From Vibrio sp. 10N (lineage in GTDB: Bacteria > Pseudomonadota > Gammaproteobacteria > Enterobacterales > Vibrionaceae): DNA of 64,000 nt. The notes under the pieces were generated by a model. The model was not told the DNA's origin and did not search any database. It saw only the letters and a list, made by a program, of their open reading frames with translations. A program made the translations under genes and the position numbers. Within the stretch, counting starts at the first letter, position 1; every line of letters begins with the position of its first letter. This document shows, piece by piece, positions 38,329 to 49,496 of this stretch. The stretch is from positions 2,294,001 through 2,358,000 of the forward strand of contig NZ_BTPM01000001.1 in the NCBI RefSeq assembly GCF_036245475.1. Direction: 5' to 3'.

Positions 38329-38726
38329 GTTTATGCTCCTGATAAAGTTATTAGTATTTATGGGCTCTAACGGCACACCCCCGTAGCCTAAATGTTAGCA
38401 CCCATAGAAAATGTAACCACGATTCGAATTATATTTTCTGCCTCTAAATATATCTTGATGGCCCTCATGGTTTCTACACACTTACGAAATTTAGTTTCAA
38501 AACTCTGCATGGATCACGTTTCAAATCGCCCTGTGTAATGGTTTTCAGTAGGTATAAGCAATTGATATATATAGTTTTTATATTTATATCAATTAATTTT
38601 ACTGGGTGAATAAAATAGGCCACTAAGTTATTTTACGTAACATAATTACAGTTTGTGCAGAATCACTTCTTTTTTCTCAACAGAAATCGTTAACATTAAC
38701 TTTTTTTGAATTCTTCAATTTTTTTC
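38329..38726 (-). promoter_or_regulatory. ptsG upstream region, no gene seen
   Basis: About 400 bp of A+T-rich DNA between ptsG and the TatD gene contains no supportable coding frame. It must carry the ptsG promoter and leader. I saw no convincing CRP or Mlc site. Confidence 0.45.
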
Positions 38727-38727
38727 A

Positions 38728-38753
38728 ATAAAAAAGGCACTATCTGTGCCTTT
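38728..38753 (-). terminator. Terminator after the TatD-family gene
   Basis: GGCAC and GTGCC pair around a five-base loop. On the minus strand the stem is followed by a run of six T, so it terminates the leftward pabC-mltG-tmk-holB-tatD transcription. Confidence 0.75.
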
Positions 38754-38783
38754 AGTGACCAAATGTATCCGATTTGTTATTTC

Positions 38784-39551
38784 CTACTTCAAAAAAAGAT
38801 CGCGGTAGTTTTTGCTGGTTTTTTCAGCAACCTCAGTCAATGATACCCCTTTGAGCTGGGCAATATAGGCTGCAACCTCCACTACATAAGCCGGTTGGTT
38901 CTCTTTTCCTCTGTGTGGAATTGGCGCTAAATAGGGCGAATCCGTTTCTATTAATAGACGCTCTAACGGCAACTGCTTGACAACTTCCTTGAGCTCTTTC
39001 GCCTGCCTAAACGTCACAATGCCAGAAATGGAAATATAAAAGCCCAACTCCATTGCTGCTTTAGCAAAAGGAAGATCTTCCGTAAAGCAATGAATAACCC
39101 CACCGCAGCGTTCAGCACGGCCATTTTTAAGAATATCGAGCGTGTCTTGGCGTGCGTTTCGAGTGTGTATAATCAGCGGTTTGTTCACTTCCACGGCCAC
39201 ATCAACTTGCTGCTCAAAGCGAAGTTTCTGTAAGTCTGCGGTCTCTGGCTTGTAGTGATAATCAAGTCCCGTTTCTCCGACTGCCACCACGCGTTCATCG
39301 GCTACATAGCGTTTAAACTGATCGAGCGAGAAATCACTCTCTACATCAAGAGGATGAACGCCACAAGAGGCCATGATCTGTGGATAAGGCTGGATAAGTT
39401 CCATCATGGCAGGAAACGAATCAAGCGTAACACCTACCGATAGTAACTGTTCCACATTGGCGGCTTTCGCTTTATTCAGTACATCTTGGAGGCCATCATG
39501 AAGCTCGTCATAATTGAGCTTATCGAGATGGCAGTGAGAATCTACAAACAT
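38784..39551 (-). CDS. ycfH: TatD family metal-dependent hydrolase (YcfH-like)
   Basis: The 255-residue protein has FVDSHCHLD with the metal-binding HxH pair, VGETGLDYHY, IIHTRNA and ETDSPYLAP, the TatD TIM-barrel metal sites. Members are DNases or D-aminoacyl-tRNA deacylase-like enzymes, so the substrate is uncertain. It follows holB as in E. coli, which identifies the YcfH subgroup. Confidence 0.92.
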   Translation of the reverse strand: MFVDSHCHLDKLNYDELHDGLQDVLNKAKAANVEQLLSVGVTLDSFPAMMELIQPYPQIMASCGVHPLDVESDFSLDQFKRYVADERVVAVGETGLDYHYKPETADLQKLRFEQQVDVAVEVNKPLIIHTRNARQDTLDILKNGRAERCGGVIHCFTEDLPFAKAAMELGFYISISGIVTFRQAKELKEVVKQLPLERLLIETDSPYLAPIPHRGKENQPAYVVEVAAYIAQLKGVSLTEVAEKTSKNYRDLFLK

Positions 39552-39660
39552 AATAATTTACTTGATTTACTTAGAATAAAAAGGGGATAAATGAGTGGCT
39601 ATACAAAGCGATATTCGATTTTGGCCTACCAACAAGAGTAGACCAAAACCGTATTGAGAG

Positions 39661-40650
39661 TTAAGCAGAGTGGAAACTATACAGCCAGTTAGTCACCAGC
39701 AAGTCCGTGTTCAGCCCACTAGACATTGAAAGCTGTTGTTTTAACTCGGCTAGCGCTTCTGCTTGCTGAAACAGGGTTTGATAGTCAAAATGCACTGCTA
39801 ATTGCTTTGCCTCTGAAATCGTCGTGTCATCGTCCACGCCAAGCGCCTGCTTTTGGGCACTCATTAACACTAACCAAAGCCATGAAAGCTGGATATCCAC
39901 AGCCACATCACTCTTGGTTAAAGTCGTCAACAGCGTCGAGACATCGACTTGTGCGCTGGTTGCCAACTGGATAAATGAATCCAGTAACGTGGTAAAGACT
40001 TTCTCATGCCCTTGCTCAATAAACGCCTTCATCACTAAAGGCTCACTCTGACAAAGGTAAGCCACCCGAGGTGATACGTCTTTGTTCAACTGCTGACCAA
40101 CCCACTCACAGGCACTTTTCTGAGATGGTGCAGGCAGCGTCCAGACTTCACAGCGGCTTCTTATCGTTGGTAACAAACGCTGAGCATTGTCTGTAGAGAG
40201 AATAAACACACACGCTCTAGGTGGCTCTTCCAACGTTTTTAGCAAAGCATTTGACGCTGATAGGTTCATACGTTCAGCATGAGGGATCACAATCACTCGA
40301 TAACCCGCAAACTGCGACGACTCCAACGCCCACTTATTAGCCTGACGGATCTGTTCAACCGAAAGGTTCTTTTTGTCTTTTTCCGGTAAAACGATGTGTA
40401 CGTCCGGGTGAGACTCGGAACTAAGCAAGCTGCAAGCATGACAGAAGCCACAGGGCTCTGATGCGTCATTCTCGCACATCAGGCCACTTACATAGCGCTC
40501 TATCAAAGCTTGTGGAGCAAGGCCCGGCGTAGCCTGCAATAGCATTGCTCCGGGGATATGATCTTGCTCCAAGTTAGACTTGAGTTGCTGCCAAGTCGTG
40601 ATATGCCATGGATACGCTTGCATGACTTTTCCTATTGCTGGGCTAGCCAA
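39661..40650 (-). CDS. holB: DNA polymerase III delta' subunit
   Basis: The 329-residue protein is a clamp-loader subunit with a zinc-binding segment [10 protein letters not shown] and [19 protein letters not shown], containing the conserved clamp-loader motif. Delta' is a stator of the loader that puts the beta clamp on DNA. It overlaps the tmk end by 19 bases. Confidence 0.94.
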   Translation of the reverse strand: MASPAIGKVMQAYPWHITTWQQLKSNLEQDHIPGAMLLQATPGLAPQALIERYVSGLMCENDASEPCGFCHACSLLSSESHPDVHIVLPEKDKKNLSVEQIRQANKWALESSQFAGYRVIVIPHAERMNLSASNALLKTLEEPPRACVFILSTDNAQRLLPTIRSRCEVWTLPAPSQKSACEWVGQQLNKDVSPRVAYLCQSEPLVMKAFIEQGHEKVFTTLLDSFIQLATSAQVDVSTLLTTLTKSDVAVDIQLSWLWLVLMSAQKQALGVDDDTTISEAKQLAVHFDYQTLFQQAEALAELKQQLSMSSGLNTDLLVTNWLYSFHSA

Positions 40651-41264
40651 GTTTTTACAGCTTGACGAATGTCGGCTTGAACTGCTTGGATCTCTTGGCT
40701 GGCGTCAATGGTGATAATGCTTGAGTCTTCACTCGCCAAGTTTAAGTATCGCTCACGCGTACGCTCAAAAAAGCTGATATCCATTTTTTCAATTCGATCC
40801 AGTTCACCGCGTCCACGAGCACGTTCTAAACCTAAGCGTGGCTCAATGTCCAAGTACAAGGTGAAGTCCGGCTTAAAGCTGCCCAGCGCAATCTGTTTCA
40901 ATGACGACATGATGTGGGCATCAATTTCACGGCCCCCACCCTGATAAGCTTGCGACGACAGATCGTGACGATCGCCGATTACCCACGCTCCCTCGGCTAA
41001 AGCAGGTTTGATTACCGTCTCTACAAGCTGAATGCGCGCAGCATACATCAATAGGAGCTCAGAACGATCCTGGAGTGCTTCGCCAGGCTGCTCTTCTTTT
41101 ACCAAGGCACGCATTTTTTCAGCGAGTACGGTTCCCCCTGGCTCTCGGGTATTTTCTATCTGTTGTATGCCTGCTAGCTCAAGTTCTTCGCGCAGAACGT
41201 TAATGGCTGAACTTTTACCAGCGCCCTCTAGGCCCTCGATAACAATGAATTTACCTTGGTTCAT
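40632..41264 (-). CDS. tmk: Thymidylate kinase
   Basis: The 210-residue protein has a P-loop [11 protein letters not shown], the DR motif in [16 protein letters not shown] and the LID segment [10 protein letters not shown]. It makes dTDP from dTMP. The start overlaps the mltG stop by four bases. Confidence 0.95.
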   Translation of the reverse strand: MNQGKFIVIEGLEGAGKSSAINVLREELELAGIQQIENTREPGGTVLAEKMRALVKEEQPGEALQDRSELLLMYAARIQLVETVIKPALAEGAWVIGDRHDLSSQAYQGGGREIDAHIMSSLKQIALGSFKPDFTLYLDIEPRLGLERARGRGELDRIEKMDISFFERTRERYLNLASEDSSIITIDASQEIQAVQADIRQAVKTWLAQQ

Positions 41265-42277
41265 TTTCGACTTCTTAATTGTTTTAAATACTGTTGGACC
41301 GCTCGATTATGGTCACGCAAATTCTTAGAAAAGACGTGGCCACCCGTACCGCTCGCAACGAAATATAAATAGTTGCTGTCTTCTGGATTCACTGCAGCCA
41401 TGATAGAGGCTTTACCTGGCATTGCAATTGGAGTTGGCGGCAAACCGTTTATAACGTAAGTGTTATAAGGGGTACGCTCGCGAAGATCTTTCTTTCGAAT
41501 GTTACCATCGTATCTATCACCCATACCGTAGATAACGGTAGGGTCGGTTTGCAGACGCATACCCTTGTTGAGTCGGTTCACAAACACCGCAGCAACACGT
41601 TCACGCTCAGACGGAACCGAGGTCTCTTTTTCAATGATTGAGGCTAAAATTAGCACTTCGTACTGATTTTTTAACGGCAGTTTCTCTTGTTTCTGCTCCC
41701 AGCTCGCATTGAGTATTTTTTCAAGCTTGCTGTTAGCACGTTTTAAGATATCCAGATCGCTATCACCTACCGAATAGTGATACGTTTCGGCAAGGAATAA
41801 ACCTTCAAGTCGTTCATGTTCAACCCCAAGAGAAGCAGCAATCTCCGCTTCCGTCATGGCTTCGGTTGCATGCTCAAGGTGCTCCGCAGTGGCAAATTGC
41901 TGACGCCACTCTTTAAAAGTAGAGCCTTCGATAAACGTGATGGCTAGTTGATATTCGTTGCCGTGAATGATCTCATTGATGGCCTGCTCAAATGTCATCC
42001 CCGGAGTGAGCTCAAAGGTTCCGACTTTAATTTGAGTAAGCTCAGGATGAAAACGGCGCACGAGCTGCTCGAAATCCGTCGGCGCTATCCATCGATTATC
42101 GACAAACGTTGCGATGAGCGTGTTGAGGCTGTTGCCACGCTTAACCGTGACTAATTCGGCCTGCTCAATGTTGAGTGGTTGCGCGATAAATTTTGCGACA
42201 CTATTTTTCACATATACAAAGCCACCAGCGGCGATAGCACCTAGCAAGATGACGAATACTACAAACTTCTTTAGCAC
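41261..42277 (-). CDS. mltG: Endolytic transglycosylase MltG
   Basis: The 338-residue protein has one N-terminal membrane helix and a YceG domain with [18 protein letters not shown], whose first glutamate is catalytic, and [18 protein letters not shown]. It cuts nascent glycan strands at the inner membrane. It overlaps pabC by seven bases. Confidence 0.94.
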   Translation of the reverse strand: MLKKFVVFVILLGAIAAGGFVYVKNSVAKFIAQPLNIEQAELVTVKRGNSLNTLIATFVDNRWIAPTDFEQLVRRFHPELTQIKVGTFELTPGMTFEQAINEIIHGNEYQLAITFIEGSTFKEWRQQFATAEHLEHATEAMTEAEIAASLGVEHERLEGLFLAETYHYSVGDSDLDILKRANSKLEKILNASWEQKQEKLPLKNQYEVLILASIIEKETSVPSERERVAAVFVNRLNKGMRLQTDPTVIYGMGDRYDGNIRKKDLRERTPYNTYVINGLPPTPIAMPGKASIMAAVNPEDSNYLYFVASGTGGHVFSKNLRDHNRAVQQYLKQLRSRK

Positions 42278-43077
42278 AGACTTAACTTCTCCTGGATCTG
42301 TTTTGTTAGTGAGCCTTTAGAAAACTCAACTTCCCTAATTTTAGTGACGGGCGCAACCCCTAGAATACAATTGGTAACGAAAACCTCATCGGCATCAAGG
42401 AGCGTCTCAGCAGTAAAGTGATCGACGGTAACGGACTGCCCAAGTGCGTTCAATAGTTCTAATACTTGCTCACGCATGACACCAGAAACCCCCGCGAGTG
42501 ACAGCTCGGGAGTAAACACTTGCTTGCCTTTCACCCAAAACAGGTTCGCCATCGTAGTTTCGATGACGTTACCCTTAAAGTCGAGGACGATACCATCAAG
42601 ATAGCCGGCATTTTCAACATCTGATTTTGCAAGGATCTGCTCAAGCCGGTTATTGTGTTTTAAACCCGCTAAGATTGGACTATGACCAAGCTTAACTTCG
42701 GAAATTGTCATTTCTATACCATTTTCACGAAGTTCATCATAGTTTTGCGGATATTCGAAACAGCTTATCGTAACGAAAGGTCCTCGATGCACTTGCGCGC
42801 TGTACCCTCGACCACCTTCACCGCGACTGACGTGCAGCTTGATGCCTGCTTGTGGATCGGGCAGCGCTCGGTTTTCAATATCGTCACGCAAAGCGTTCCA
42901 ATCGACAGGGTCGATAGCTAATTGCCGCAGAGCGTGCTCCATGCGCTTGACGTGCTGCGCCCAAAGCTGAAGTTTGCCATCTTTGGTTAGAATGGTTGTA
43001 AAGCAGCCGTCACCGTATTGAAAACTTCTGTCACTCACCGAAATCCTTTCGACGGGTTGGCCATCTCGCCAGTACAT
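42271..43077 (-). CDS. pabC: Aminodeoxychorismate lyase
   Basis: The 268-residue PLP enzyme has RSFQYGDGCFTTI at the N-terminus, KLHVSRGEGGRGY, and LKHNNRLEQ followed by VIETTMANLFW. It converts 4-amino-4-deoxychorismate to p-aminobenzoate for folate. It lies between fabF and mltG, as in E. coli. Confidence 0.93.
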   Translation of the reverse strand: MYWRDGQPVERISVSDRSFQYGDGCFTTILTKDGKLQLWAQHVKRMEHALRQLAIDPVDWNALRDDIENRALPDPQAGIKLHVSRGEGGRGYSAQVHRGPFVTISCFEYPQNYDELRENGIEMTISEVKLGHSPILAGLKHNNRLEQILAKSDVENAGYLDGIVLDFKGNVIETTMANLFWVKGKQVFTPELSLAGVSGVMREQVLELLNALGQSVTVDHFTAETLLDADEVFVTNCILGVAPVTKIREVEFSKGSLTKQIQEKLSLC

Positions 43078-43097
43078 ACTGTTCCCTTAAAATAACA

Positions 43098-43128
43098 AAA
43101 CGGCTCAATGCTAAGCATCAAGCCGTTT
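43098..43128 (-). terminator. Possible hairpin between fabF and pabC
   Basis: AAACGGCT and AGCCGTTT pair across a long loop in the gap after fabF. The T-run is short, so it is more likely an attenuating or processing hairpin than a full terminator. Confidence 0.4.
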
Positions 43129-43160
43129 AAATTCAAGTCTCTTATCTCAATGAATAGATA

Positions 43161-44402
43161 TTACATCTTTTTAAAGATAAGTGAGCCGTTTGTACCGCCA
43201 AAACCGAACGAGTTGCACAGTGCGTATTCCATTTCCACTTTGCGCGCAGTATGTGGGACTAGGTCCACATCGATCTCTGGGTCTGGATTATCTAGGTTAA
43301 TCGTTGGTGGCACGATTTGGTCAACCAAAGACATGATCGTGATGATCGCCTCAGCAGAACCCGCAGCACCAAGAAGGTGACCTGTCATTGATTTTGTTGA
43401 CGATACCAGTACTTTCTTCGAGCCTTCTTCACCAAGTGCACGTTTAATGCCTTTGATTTCAGCCACGTCACCCGCAGGTGTTGATGTACCGTGTGCGTTT
43501 ACATAACCGATTTGTTCGCCAGTAAGACCTGCATCACGAAGTGCGGCTTCCATTGCTAGTGCGCCACCAGAGCCATCTTCGCTTGGAGAGGTCATGTGGT
43601 AAGCGTCACCGCTCATACCAAAGCCAACAAGCTCTGCGTAGATCTTAGCACCACGTGCTTTCGCGTGCTCGTACTCTTCCAGTACGATCATGCCCGCGCC
43701 ATCACCTAGTACGAAACCGTCGCGATCCACATCCCACGGACGAGATGCTTTCTGAGGCTCATCGTTACGAGTTGACAGTGCCTTAGCCGCACCAAAGCCA
43801 GCCATACCTAGTGGTGTAGACGCCTTCTCAGAGCCGCCTGCAACCATAGCTTCCGCATCGCCGTATGCAATCATGCGCGCTGCATGGCCGATGTTATGCA
43901 AACCTGTAGTACATGCTGTTGAAATAGCGATGTTAGGACCACGTAACCCAGCAAGAATAGAAAGTTGGCCAGCAACCATGTTTACAATAGTCGAAGGAAC
44001 AAAGAAAGGACTTACGCGACGAGGGCCTTTCGATACCAACGCTTGATGTCCCGCTTCGATGAGGTCAAGACCGCCAATACCAGAACCAATCGCAACACCG
44101 ATACGGTGCTGGTTTTCTGGTGTGACTTCTAGACCAGAGTCTTTAAGAGCGTGCATACCTGCCACGATGCCGTACTGGATAAACAAATCCATTTTCTTAG
44201 CATCTTTTTTAGACACGTACTCACTGCCGTCAAAGTCTTTAACTAAGCCTGCGAAACGAGTTGAGAAATCGGTTGTATCGAAATGTTCAATATTTACGAT
44301 ACCACTCTTGCCCTCAAGAAGGGCTTTCCATGAAGATTCTACGGTGTTGCCTACCGGTGACAACATACCCATGCCAGTGACAACAACACGACGCTTGGAC
44401 AC
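43161..44402 (-). CDS. fabF: 3-oxoacyl-ACP synthase II
   Basis: The 413-residue condensing enzyme has the active cysteine Cys164 in ISTACTTG and the histidines in [11 protein letters not shown] and [11 protein letters not shown]. It elongates acyl-ACP and adjusts membrane fluidity at low temperature in E. coli. It follows acpP after a gap with a GC-rich hairpin. Confidence 0.97.
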   Translation of the reverse strand: MSKRRVVVTGMGMLSPVGNTVESSWKALLEGKSGIVNIEHFDTTDFSTRFAGLVKDFDGSEYVSKKDAKKMDLFIQYGIVAGMHALKDSGLEVTPENQHRIGVAIGSGIGGLDLIEAGHQALVSKGPRRVSPFFVPSTIVNMVAGQLSILAGLRGPNIAISTACTTGLHNIGHAARMIAYGDAEAMVAGGSEKASTPLGMAGFGAAKALSTRNDEPQKASRPWDVDRDGFVLGDGAGMIVLEEYEHAKARGAKIYAELVGFGMSGDAYHMTSPSEDGSGGALAMEAALRDAGLTGEQIGYVNAHGTSTPAGDVAEIKGIKRALGEEGSKKVLVSSTKSMTGHLLGAAGSAEAIITIMSLVDQIVPPTINLDNPDPEIDVDLVPHTARKVEMEYALCNSFGFGGTNGSLIFKKM

Positions 44403-44454
44403 GATTTTTTCTCCGGGATATTTGTGATTCTATTTTGAAAGGATAGAAGACGTT

Positions 44455-44487
44455 TTAAAAAAACACAGGCGGCCATGGTGGCCGCCT
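44455..44487 (-). terminator. Terminator/attenuator between acpP and fabF
   Basis: AGGCGGCCA and TGGCCGCCT form a nine-base perfect stem with a three-base loop. On the minus strand it is followed by seven T. It would lower fabF transcription relative to the abundant acpP product. Confidence 0.75.
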
Positions 44488-44498
44488 AGAAAGAGATA

Positions 44499-44732
44499 TT
44501 ACTGAGCGCTGTTTACGTAGTCGATAGCAGCTTGAACAGTAGTGATCTTCTCAGCTTCTTCGTCAGGAATCTCAGTGTCGAATTCCTCTTCTAGAGCCAT
44601 TACTAGCTCAACTGTGTCTAGAGAGTCAGCACCTAGATCGTCAACGAAAGAAGCTTCGTTTTTAACTTCTGCTTCGTCTACACCTAGCTGTTCAACAATG
44701 ATTTTCTTTACGCGTTCTTCGATGTTGCTCAT
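44499..44732 (-). CDS. acpP: Acyl carrier protein
   Basis: The 77-residue acidic protein has [20 protein letters not shown] with the phosphopantetheine serine at residue 37. It carries acyl chains for fatty-acid and lipid A synthesis. Confidence 0.98.
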
Positions 44733-44894
44733 TTTAATTTTCCTTTACAGATTTCGCTCTATGCGATGTTTCCGTAGTTTATTCGAACTGTTGAAAGTTG
44801 CAAGGGGGTCCTTGCTGGTCAAACCACAATTTTAGCGAATTTAACCGAAATTCAGCACATTTTTGACTTAAATCATGCACAAATGTTGCACAGA

Positions 44895-45629
44895 TCAAAC
44901 CATGTACATGCCACCATTTACATGAAGAGTCTCACCTGTGATGTATGCCGCTTCTGGCGATGCAAGAAATGCAACAGCTGAAGCGATTTCACGAGGGTCA
45001 CCCAAACGACCTGCAGGCACGTTCGCTAGTGTAGCAGCTCGTTGCTCATCATTCAGTGCTTTTGTCATGTCTGTTTCGATAAAACCAGGGGCTACTGTGT
45101 TCACCGTCACACCACGAGAAGCCACTTCACGCGCCATAGACTTAGTAAAACCAATGACACCCGCTTTTGCTGCGGCGTAGTTGGTTTGGCCAGCATTACC
45201 CATAGTGCCTACTACAGAACCGACGTTAATAATACGGCCTTGACGCTTCTTCATCATGCCACGCAGTACAGCTTTTGATAGGCGGAAGATAGACGTTAGG
45301 TTAGTGTCCATGATATCAGTCCACTCATCGTCCTTCATACGCATAAGAAGGTTATCACGAGTAATACCTGCATTGTTAACAAGAATATCGATTGCACCAA
45401 ATTCTTCGTTAATTTGCTTTAGAACTGCTTCGATTGAGTCGGTATCTGTAACGTTCAACGCCAGACCTTTACCATTCTCACCTAGGTATTCACTGATTGC
45501 TGCTGCGCCGTTCTCTGACGTAGCCGTACCAATTACCGTTGCACCGCGCTCAACGAGTAGCTCGGCGATTGAGCGACCGATACCACGGCTAGCACCTGTT
45601 ACTAAGGCAATTTTGCCTTCAAGGTTCAT
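44895..45629 (-). CDS. fabG: 3-oxoacyl-ACP reductase
   Basis: The 244-residue SDR enzyme has TGASRGIGRS for NADP binding, NNAG and the catalytic YAAAK, and ends in the family segment ITGETLHVNGGMYMV. It reduces 3-oxoacyl-ACP. Two adjacent ATG codons exist; MNLEGKIALVTG at 45629 is used and 45632 is equally possible. Confidence 0.97.
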   Translation of the reverse strand: MNLEGKIALVTGASRGIGRSIAELLVERGATVIGTATSENGAAAISEYLGENGKGLALNVTDTDSIEAVLKQINEEFGAIDILVNNAGITRDNLLMRMKDDEWTDIMDTNLTSIFRLSKAVLRGMMKKRQGRIINVGSVVGTMGNAGQTNYAAAKAGVIGFTKSMAREVASRGVTVNTVAPGFIETDMTKALNDEQRAATLANVPAGRLGDPREIASAVAFLASPEAAYITGETLHVNGGMYMV

Positions 45630-45646
45630 CATTATTGGATTCCTTT

Positions 45647-46570
45647 TTATTTTGCAGCTTCAAGTGACGCAGCATCGTTTACCGCTGCAGCACTTAATGT
45701 CTTAACAATACGTTTTGTTAGACCTGTAAGAACTTTACCAGGGCCAAGCTCTAGCAGTTTCTCAACGCCTTGCTCGCTCATCTTCTCTACAGCTTCAGTC
45801 CAACGAACTGGGCTATGTAGCTGGCGTACTAGCGCATCTTTAATTTTTGCAGGATCAGTTTCTGTCGCAACATCAACGTTGTTGATAACAGGAACAGATG
45901 GTACGGCGAACTCAATCGCTTCTAGTGCCACTGCTAGCTTTTCAGCTGCTGGTTTCATTAGCGCACAGTGAGAAGGTACCGACACAGGTAGCGGCAGTGC
46001 ACGTTTCGCACCCGCTTCTTTACACAATGCACCAGCGCGCTCAACAGCAGCTTTGTTACCCGCGATAACGACCTGACCTGGTGAGTTGAAGTTTACAGGA
46101 GAAACCACTTCGCCTTGCGCTGCTTCTTCACACGCTTTAGCGATAGATTCGTCATCTAAACCGATGATCGCATACATTGCACCAACACCTGCAGGTACCG
46201 CTTCTTGCATCAATTGACCACGAAGCTCAACAAGCTTGATCGCTTCTTTGAAGTCAATCACACCTGCGCATACAAGTGCAGAATACTCACCTAGACTGTG
46301 ACCTGCTACTAGTGCTGGCTGAGCAAGACCTTGCTCCTGCCATACACGCCAGATAGCTACTGAAGAAGCTAACAGTGCAGGCTGCGTGCGATGTGTTTGA
46401 TTTAGATCTTCCGCTGGACCGTTTTGAACCAATGCCCAAAGGTCGTAACCCAGTGCTTCTGAAGCTTCAGCAAAAGTTGCTTTCACGATCTCATGTTGCT
46501 CACCTAGCTCTGCTAGCATGCCAACTGTTTGTGAACCCTGACCAGGGAACACGATTGCAAAATTACTCAT
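45647..46570 (-). CDS. fabD: Malonyl-CoA:ACP transacylase
   Basis: The protein of 307 residues starts MSNFAIVFPGQGSQTVGML and carries the catalytic Ser92 in GHSLGEYSAL, with the later SVPSHCALM histidine segment. It makes malonyl-ACP. A longer frame to 46588 is not needed. It lies between fabH and fabG. Confidence 0.97.
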   Translation of the reverse strand: MSNFAIVFPGQGSQTVGMLAELGEQHEIVKATFAEASEALGYDLWALVQNGPAEDLNQTHRTQPALLASSVAIWRVWQEQGLAQPALVAGHSLGEYSALVCAGVIDFKEAIKLVELRGQLMQEAVPAGVGAMYAIIGLDDESIAKACEEAAQGEVVSPVNFNSPGQVVIAGNKAAVERAGALCKEAGAKRALPLPVSVPSHCALMKPAAEKLAVALEAIEFAVPSVPVINNVDVATETDPAKIKDALVRQLHSPVRWTEAVEKMSEQGVEKLLELGPGKVLTGLTKRIVKTLSAAAVNDAASLEAAK

Positions 46571-46627
46571 CGTTATTTCCTTAAACAACGCAATCTGTGA
46601 CTTTTAAATCGCTCGGTATGAGTGGAG

Positions 46628-47578
46628 TTAGAAGCGAACCAGCGCCGAACCCCAAGTAAACCCACCACCAAACGCTTCTAATAGAAGGTTCTGCCCACGC
46701 TTAATTCTACCGTCTCGAACCGCTTCATCGAGCGCAGTTGGAACAGTAGCGGCTGACGTGTTGCCGTGACGGTCAAGTGTCAGTACAACCTGATCCATCG
46801 ACATGCCGAGTTTCTTCGCTGTCGCAGCGATAATGCGATAATTCGCTTGATGAGGCACCAACCAATCGAGATCTTCTTTGCTCATTCCATTGGCTGCAAG
46901 GGTGTCTTTTACCAACTTCGACAACTGAGTAACCGCTACTTTAAATACTTCGTTACCAGACATGTTGAGCCATTTGTCCAGCTCACCGCCACGTACTGGC
47001 ATTTCAAGGCTAAGCAAATCACCAAATCGACCATCCGCATAAAGATGCGTCGAGATGATTCCAGGCTCTTCACTCGCACCAAGTACGACAGCGCCTGCAG
47101 CATCGCCAAACAAAATAATAGTAGAGCGATCAATCTCTTCAACAGTTTTTGATAGACAATCTGAACCGATCACCAACACGTTTTTACACATGCCTGAGCG
47201 AATATGTTGATCCGCGACTGACAGCGCGTAGACGAAGCCAGTACATGCTGCCGCCATATCAAATGCAGGACAACCTTGAATACCAAGTTTTGCCTGAACT
47301 TGACACGCAGACGACGGAAATGCGTGGCTACTACTCGTTGTTGCAACAATAATCAGATCGATATCGTTTTTATCGATACCCGCCATTTCAATCGCTTTCA
47401 GCGACGCTTCATAGCCCATATCCGCGACGGTTTCGTCTTCGGCGGCAATGCGTCGTTCTTTAATACCTGTGCGAGTGACAATCCATTCATCTGTCGTGTC
47501 TACCATTTTCTCTAGATCGGCATTGGTGCGGATCTGAGACGGCAGGTAGCTGCCCGTACCTAAAATTTTGCTATACAT
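46628..47578 (-). CDS. fabH: 3-oxoacyl-ACP synthase III
   Basis: The 316-residue enzyme has Cys112 in [10 protein letters not shown], the VPHQANYRI histidine and the [10 protein letters not shown] asparagine. It starts fatty-acid synthesis from acetyl-CoA and malonyl-ACP. It starts five bases after plsX. Confidence 0.97.
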   Translation of the reverse strand: MYSKILGTGSYLPSQIRTNADLEKMVDTTDEWIVTRTGIKERRIAAEDETVADMGYEASLKAIEMAGIDKNDIDLIIVATTSSSHAFPSSACQVQAKLGIQGCPAFDMAAACTGFVYALSVADQHIRSGMCKNVLVIGSDCLSKTVEEIDRSTIILFGDAAGAVVLGASEEPGIISTHLYADGRFGDLLSLEMPVRGGELDKWLNMSGNEVFKVAVTQLSKLVKDTLAANGMSKEDLDWLVPHQANYRIIAATAKKLGMSMDQVVLTLDRHGNTSAATVPTALDEAVRDGRIKRGQNLLLEAFGGGFTWGSALVRF

Positions 47579-47583
47579 GAAGA

Positions 47584-48609
47584 CTAATACTGCCTCTCGA
47601 GTAACACTGCTTCTAGACGATCGCTAATTTGGTTTGGCACTTGGCGCTTGACCTCGTGAACCGCTTCGCCTATCGCATTAACAAGCGCCGAAATATCAGC
47701 GCTTCCGTGGCTTTTTATGACAATGCCGCGCAATCCTAACAAACTTGCCCCGTTATACTGGTCGGGGTTCAGTGCTTTTACTTCACTTAACATGTCAGAA
47801 AACAACAATCTGGCAAGCCACCCCTTAAGAGTCGACGTGGCCAATTTAGCTTTGAGTTTGTCCAAAACAAACTGGGCTGTACCTTCACACGCTTTTAATG
47901 TGGTATTGCCCACAAACCCGTCACAGACGATGACATCTGCGCTGCCACTCAGAAGCTCATTGCCTTCGACGAATCCAATATAGTTAATGGATGGGCATTG
48001 TGTCAGCATTTCTGAGCAACGTTTGACAAGATCGTTACCTTTAATTTCTTCAGCACCGATATTAAGAATGGCAACACGTGGACTGCGTCCCAAATGCTGC
48101 TCAGCAAGCGCACTGCCCATGACGGCAAATTGAAATAAGGAATCCGCATCCACCGACGCATTAGCGCCTAAGTCTAACATCCAGGTCTTATGGCCTGATT
48201 TTGTTGGTAATGCCGAAACGAGCGCTGGTCTATCAATTCCGGGAAGAAGCTTGAGGCGATAGCGTGACAATGCCATCAGTGCACCGGTATTACCGCCACT
48301 GACACACGCATCTGCGTGTTCTGATTCAACCAGATCAAGGGCAATACGCATCGACGTATCGTGACTGTTTCTCAAGGCGAAGGAAGGCTTTTCGGAATTC
48401 GAAATGACTCGGTCACTGTGCATCACCTCAAGGCGAGGGCTGCGTTGGTAACCTAACTGTTTGAGTTGCGTGTTTATTGACGGCGCGTCGCCAACAAGCA
48501 CCACTTTTAGCTCTGGGAAATGCGACAGTGCCTGCACGGCGGCAGGCACTGTTACGGAAGGACCGAAGTCCCCGCCCATTGCATCAAGTGCAACGGTTAT
48601 ATTATGCAA
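47584..48609 (-). CDS. plsX: Phosphate acyltransferase PlsX
   Basis: The 341-residue protein starts with [19 protein letters not shown] and contains [17 protein letters not shown], both typical of PlsX. It makes acyl-phosphate from acyl-ACP for phospholipid synthesis. It follows rpmF by nine bases. Confidence 0.96.
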   Translation of the reverse strand: MHNITVALDAMGGDFGPSVTVPAAVQALSHFPELKVVLVGDAPSINTQLKQLGYQRSPRLEVMHSDRVISNSEKPSFALRNSHDTSMRIALDLVESEHADACVSGGNTGALMALSRYRLKLLPGIDRPALVSALPTKSGHKTWMLDLGANASVDADSLFQFAVMGSALAEQHLGRSPRVAILNIGAEEIKGNDLVKRCSEMLTQCPSINYIGFVEGNELLSGSADVIVCDGFVGNTTLKACEGTAQFVLDKLKAKLATSTLKGWLARLLFSDMLSEVKALNPDQYNGASLLGLRGIVIKSHGSADISALVNAIGEAVHEVKRQVPNQISDRLEAVLLERQY

Positions 48610-48618
48610 AGGTCAACC

Positions 48619-48789
48619 TTACTTGTTGATAACCTTTTTGCCACGGTAGTAACCGTCAGCAGTCACATTGTGACGTAGGTGAGTTTCACCTGAAGTTGCG
48701 TCTACAGATAGTGCAGCTGAAGTTAGCGCATCATGTGAACGACGCATGCCACGCATAGAACGTGACTTCTTGCTTTTTTGTACGGCCAT
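48619..48789 (-). CDS. rpmF: 50S ribosomal protein L32
   Basis: The frame from ATG 48789 encodes 56 residues beginning [20 protein letters not shown] and ending [10 protein letters not shown], characteristic of L32. It lies between yceD and plsX, the classic position of rpmF, linking ribosome and lipid synthesis. Confidence 0.97.
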   Translation of the reverse strand: MAVQKSKKSRSMRGMRRSHDALTSAALSVDATSGETHLRHNVTADGYYRGKKVINK

Positions 48790-48833
48790 GGACCCTACTC
48801 CTATGTTAGTAATTTAAACGTCAGTAACTTTAG

Positions 48834-49361
48834 CTACTCACGCTTTAAGCTCTTTAAAACATCAAATGGATTTGGCTTTTCTTCTGGAACCTCTTCCGGA
48901 ATATCTCCAAAAACCATGTTGTTTGAGTCAACGCTACAGTCTGCTATATCGTGCATTGCGACTTGAGGCAGGTTTAAGATGAACTCGTCTTCAACTAATT
49001 GTATGAGATCGACCTCACCGTACTCATTAAGATCTACCAAATCATAATCTTCCGGTGCTTCCTCTTCACTTTTCTCACTGTAATAAGGAGTATAAGTGAA
49101 TTGGACTTCACACAAGTGTGTGAAAATCTCATTACAACGCTGACATTCCAAATCAACTTCGATGTTAGCTTTACCAGAGATAACAACGAGTCGCTGTTCA
49201 TCATGCCCAAAGGACAATGTCACTTCAGCATCGCGTTTTACGCTACTAACTGACTCGTGTAGACGCTTAAAAAGGCTGACTTGGATGATGCCATCATAGT
49301 CGAGTCTTTTTTGTGCCGTCTTACCCGGGTCAACACTTCGCGGTATTTTTACCTTTTGCAT
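48834..49361 (-). CDS. yceD: YceD family protein (DUF177), 23S rRNA accumulation factor
   Basis: The 175-residue acidic protein has a LECQRCNEIFTH cysteine pair and EDEFILNLPQVAMHD, features of DUF177/YceD. Members are needed for 23S rRNA accumulation. It is encoded 44 bp before rpmF on the same strand. Confidence 0.93.
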   Translation of the reverse strand: MQKVKIPRSVDPGKTAQKRLDYDGIIQVSLFKRLHESVSSVKRDAEVTLSFGHDEQRLVVISGKANIEVDLECQRCNEIFTHLCEVQFTYTPYYSEKSEEEAPEDYDLVDLNEYGEVDLIQLVEDEFILNLPQVAMHDIADCSVDSNNMVFGDIPEEVPEEKPNPFDVLKSLKRE

Positions 49362-49496
49362 AGGGCGCGAATATTATCTTCCAAAACGGATTTAGTCAAA
49401 GAAAAAGGCGAAAAAGTTGTACTTTTTTTGCCTACAGATTAAGAATCTATCAATATGTCTAGAAACTGCAATTATGATAAAAAAACTGAACCGAAA

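Noticed and set aside
38329..38726. CRP-like TGTGC-TCAC half-sites before ptsG
   Set aside because: The spacing is four bases instead of six, so the match is not convincing.
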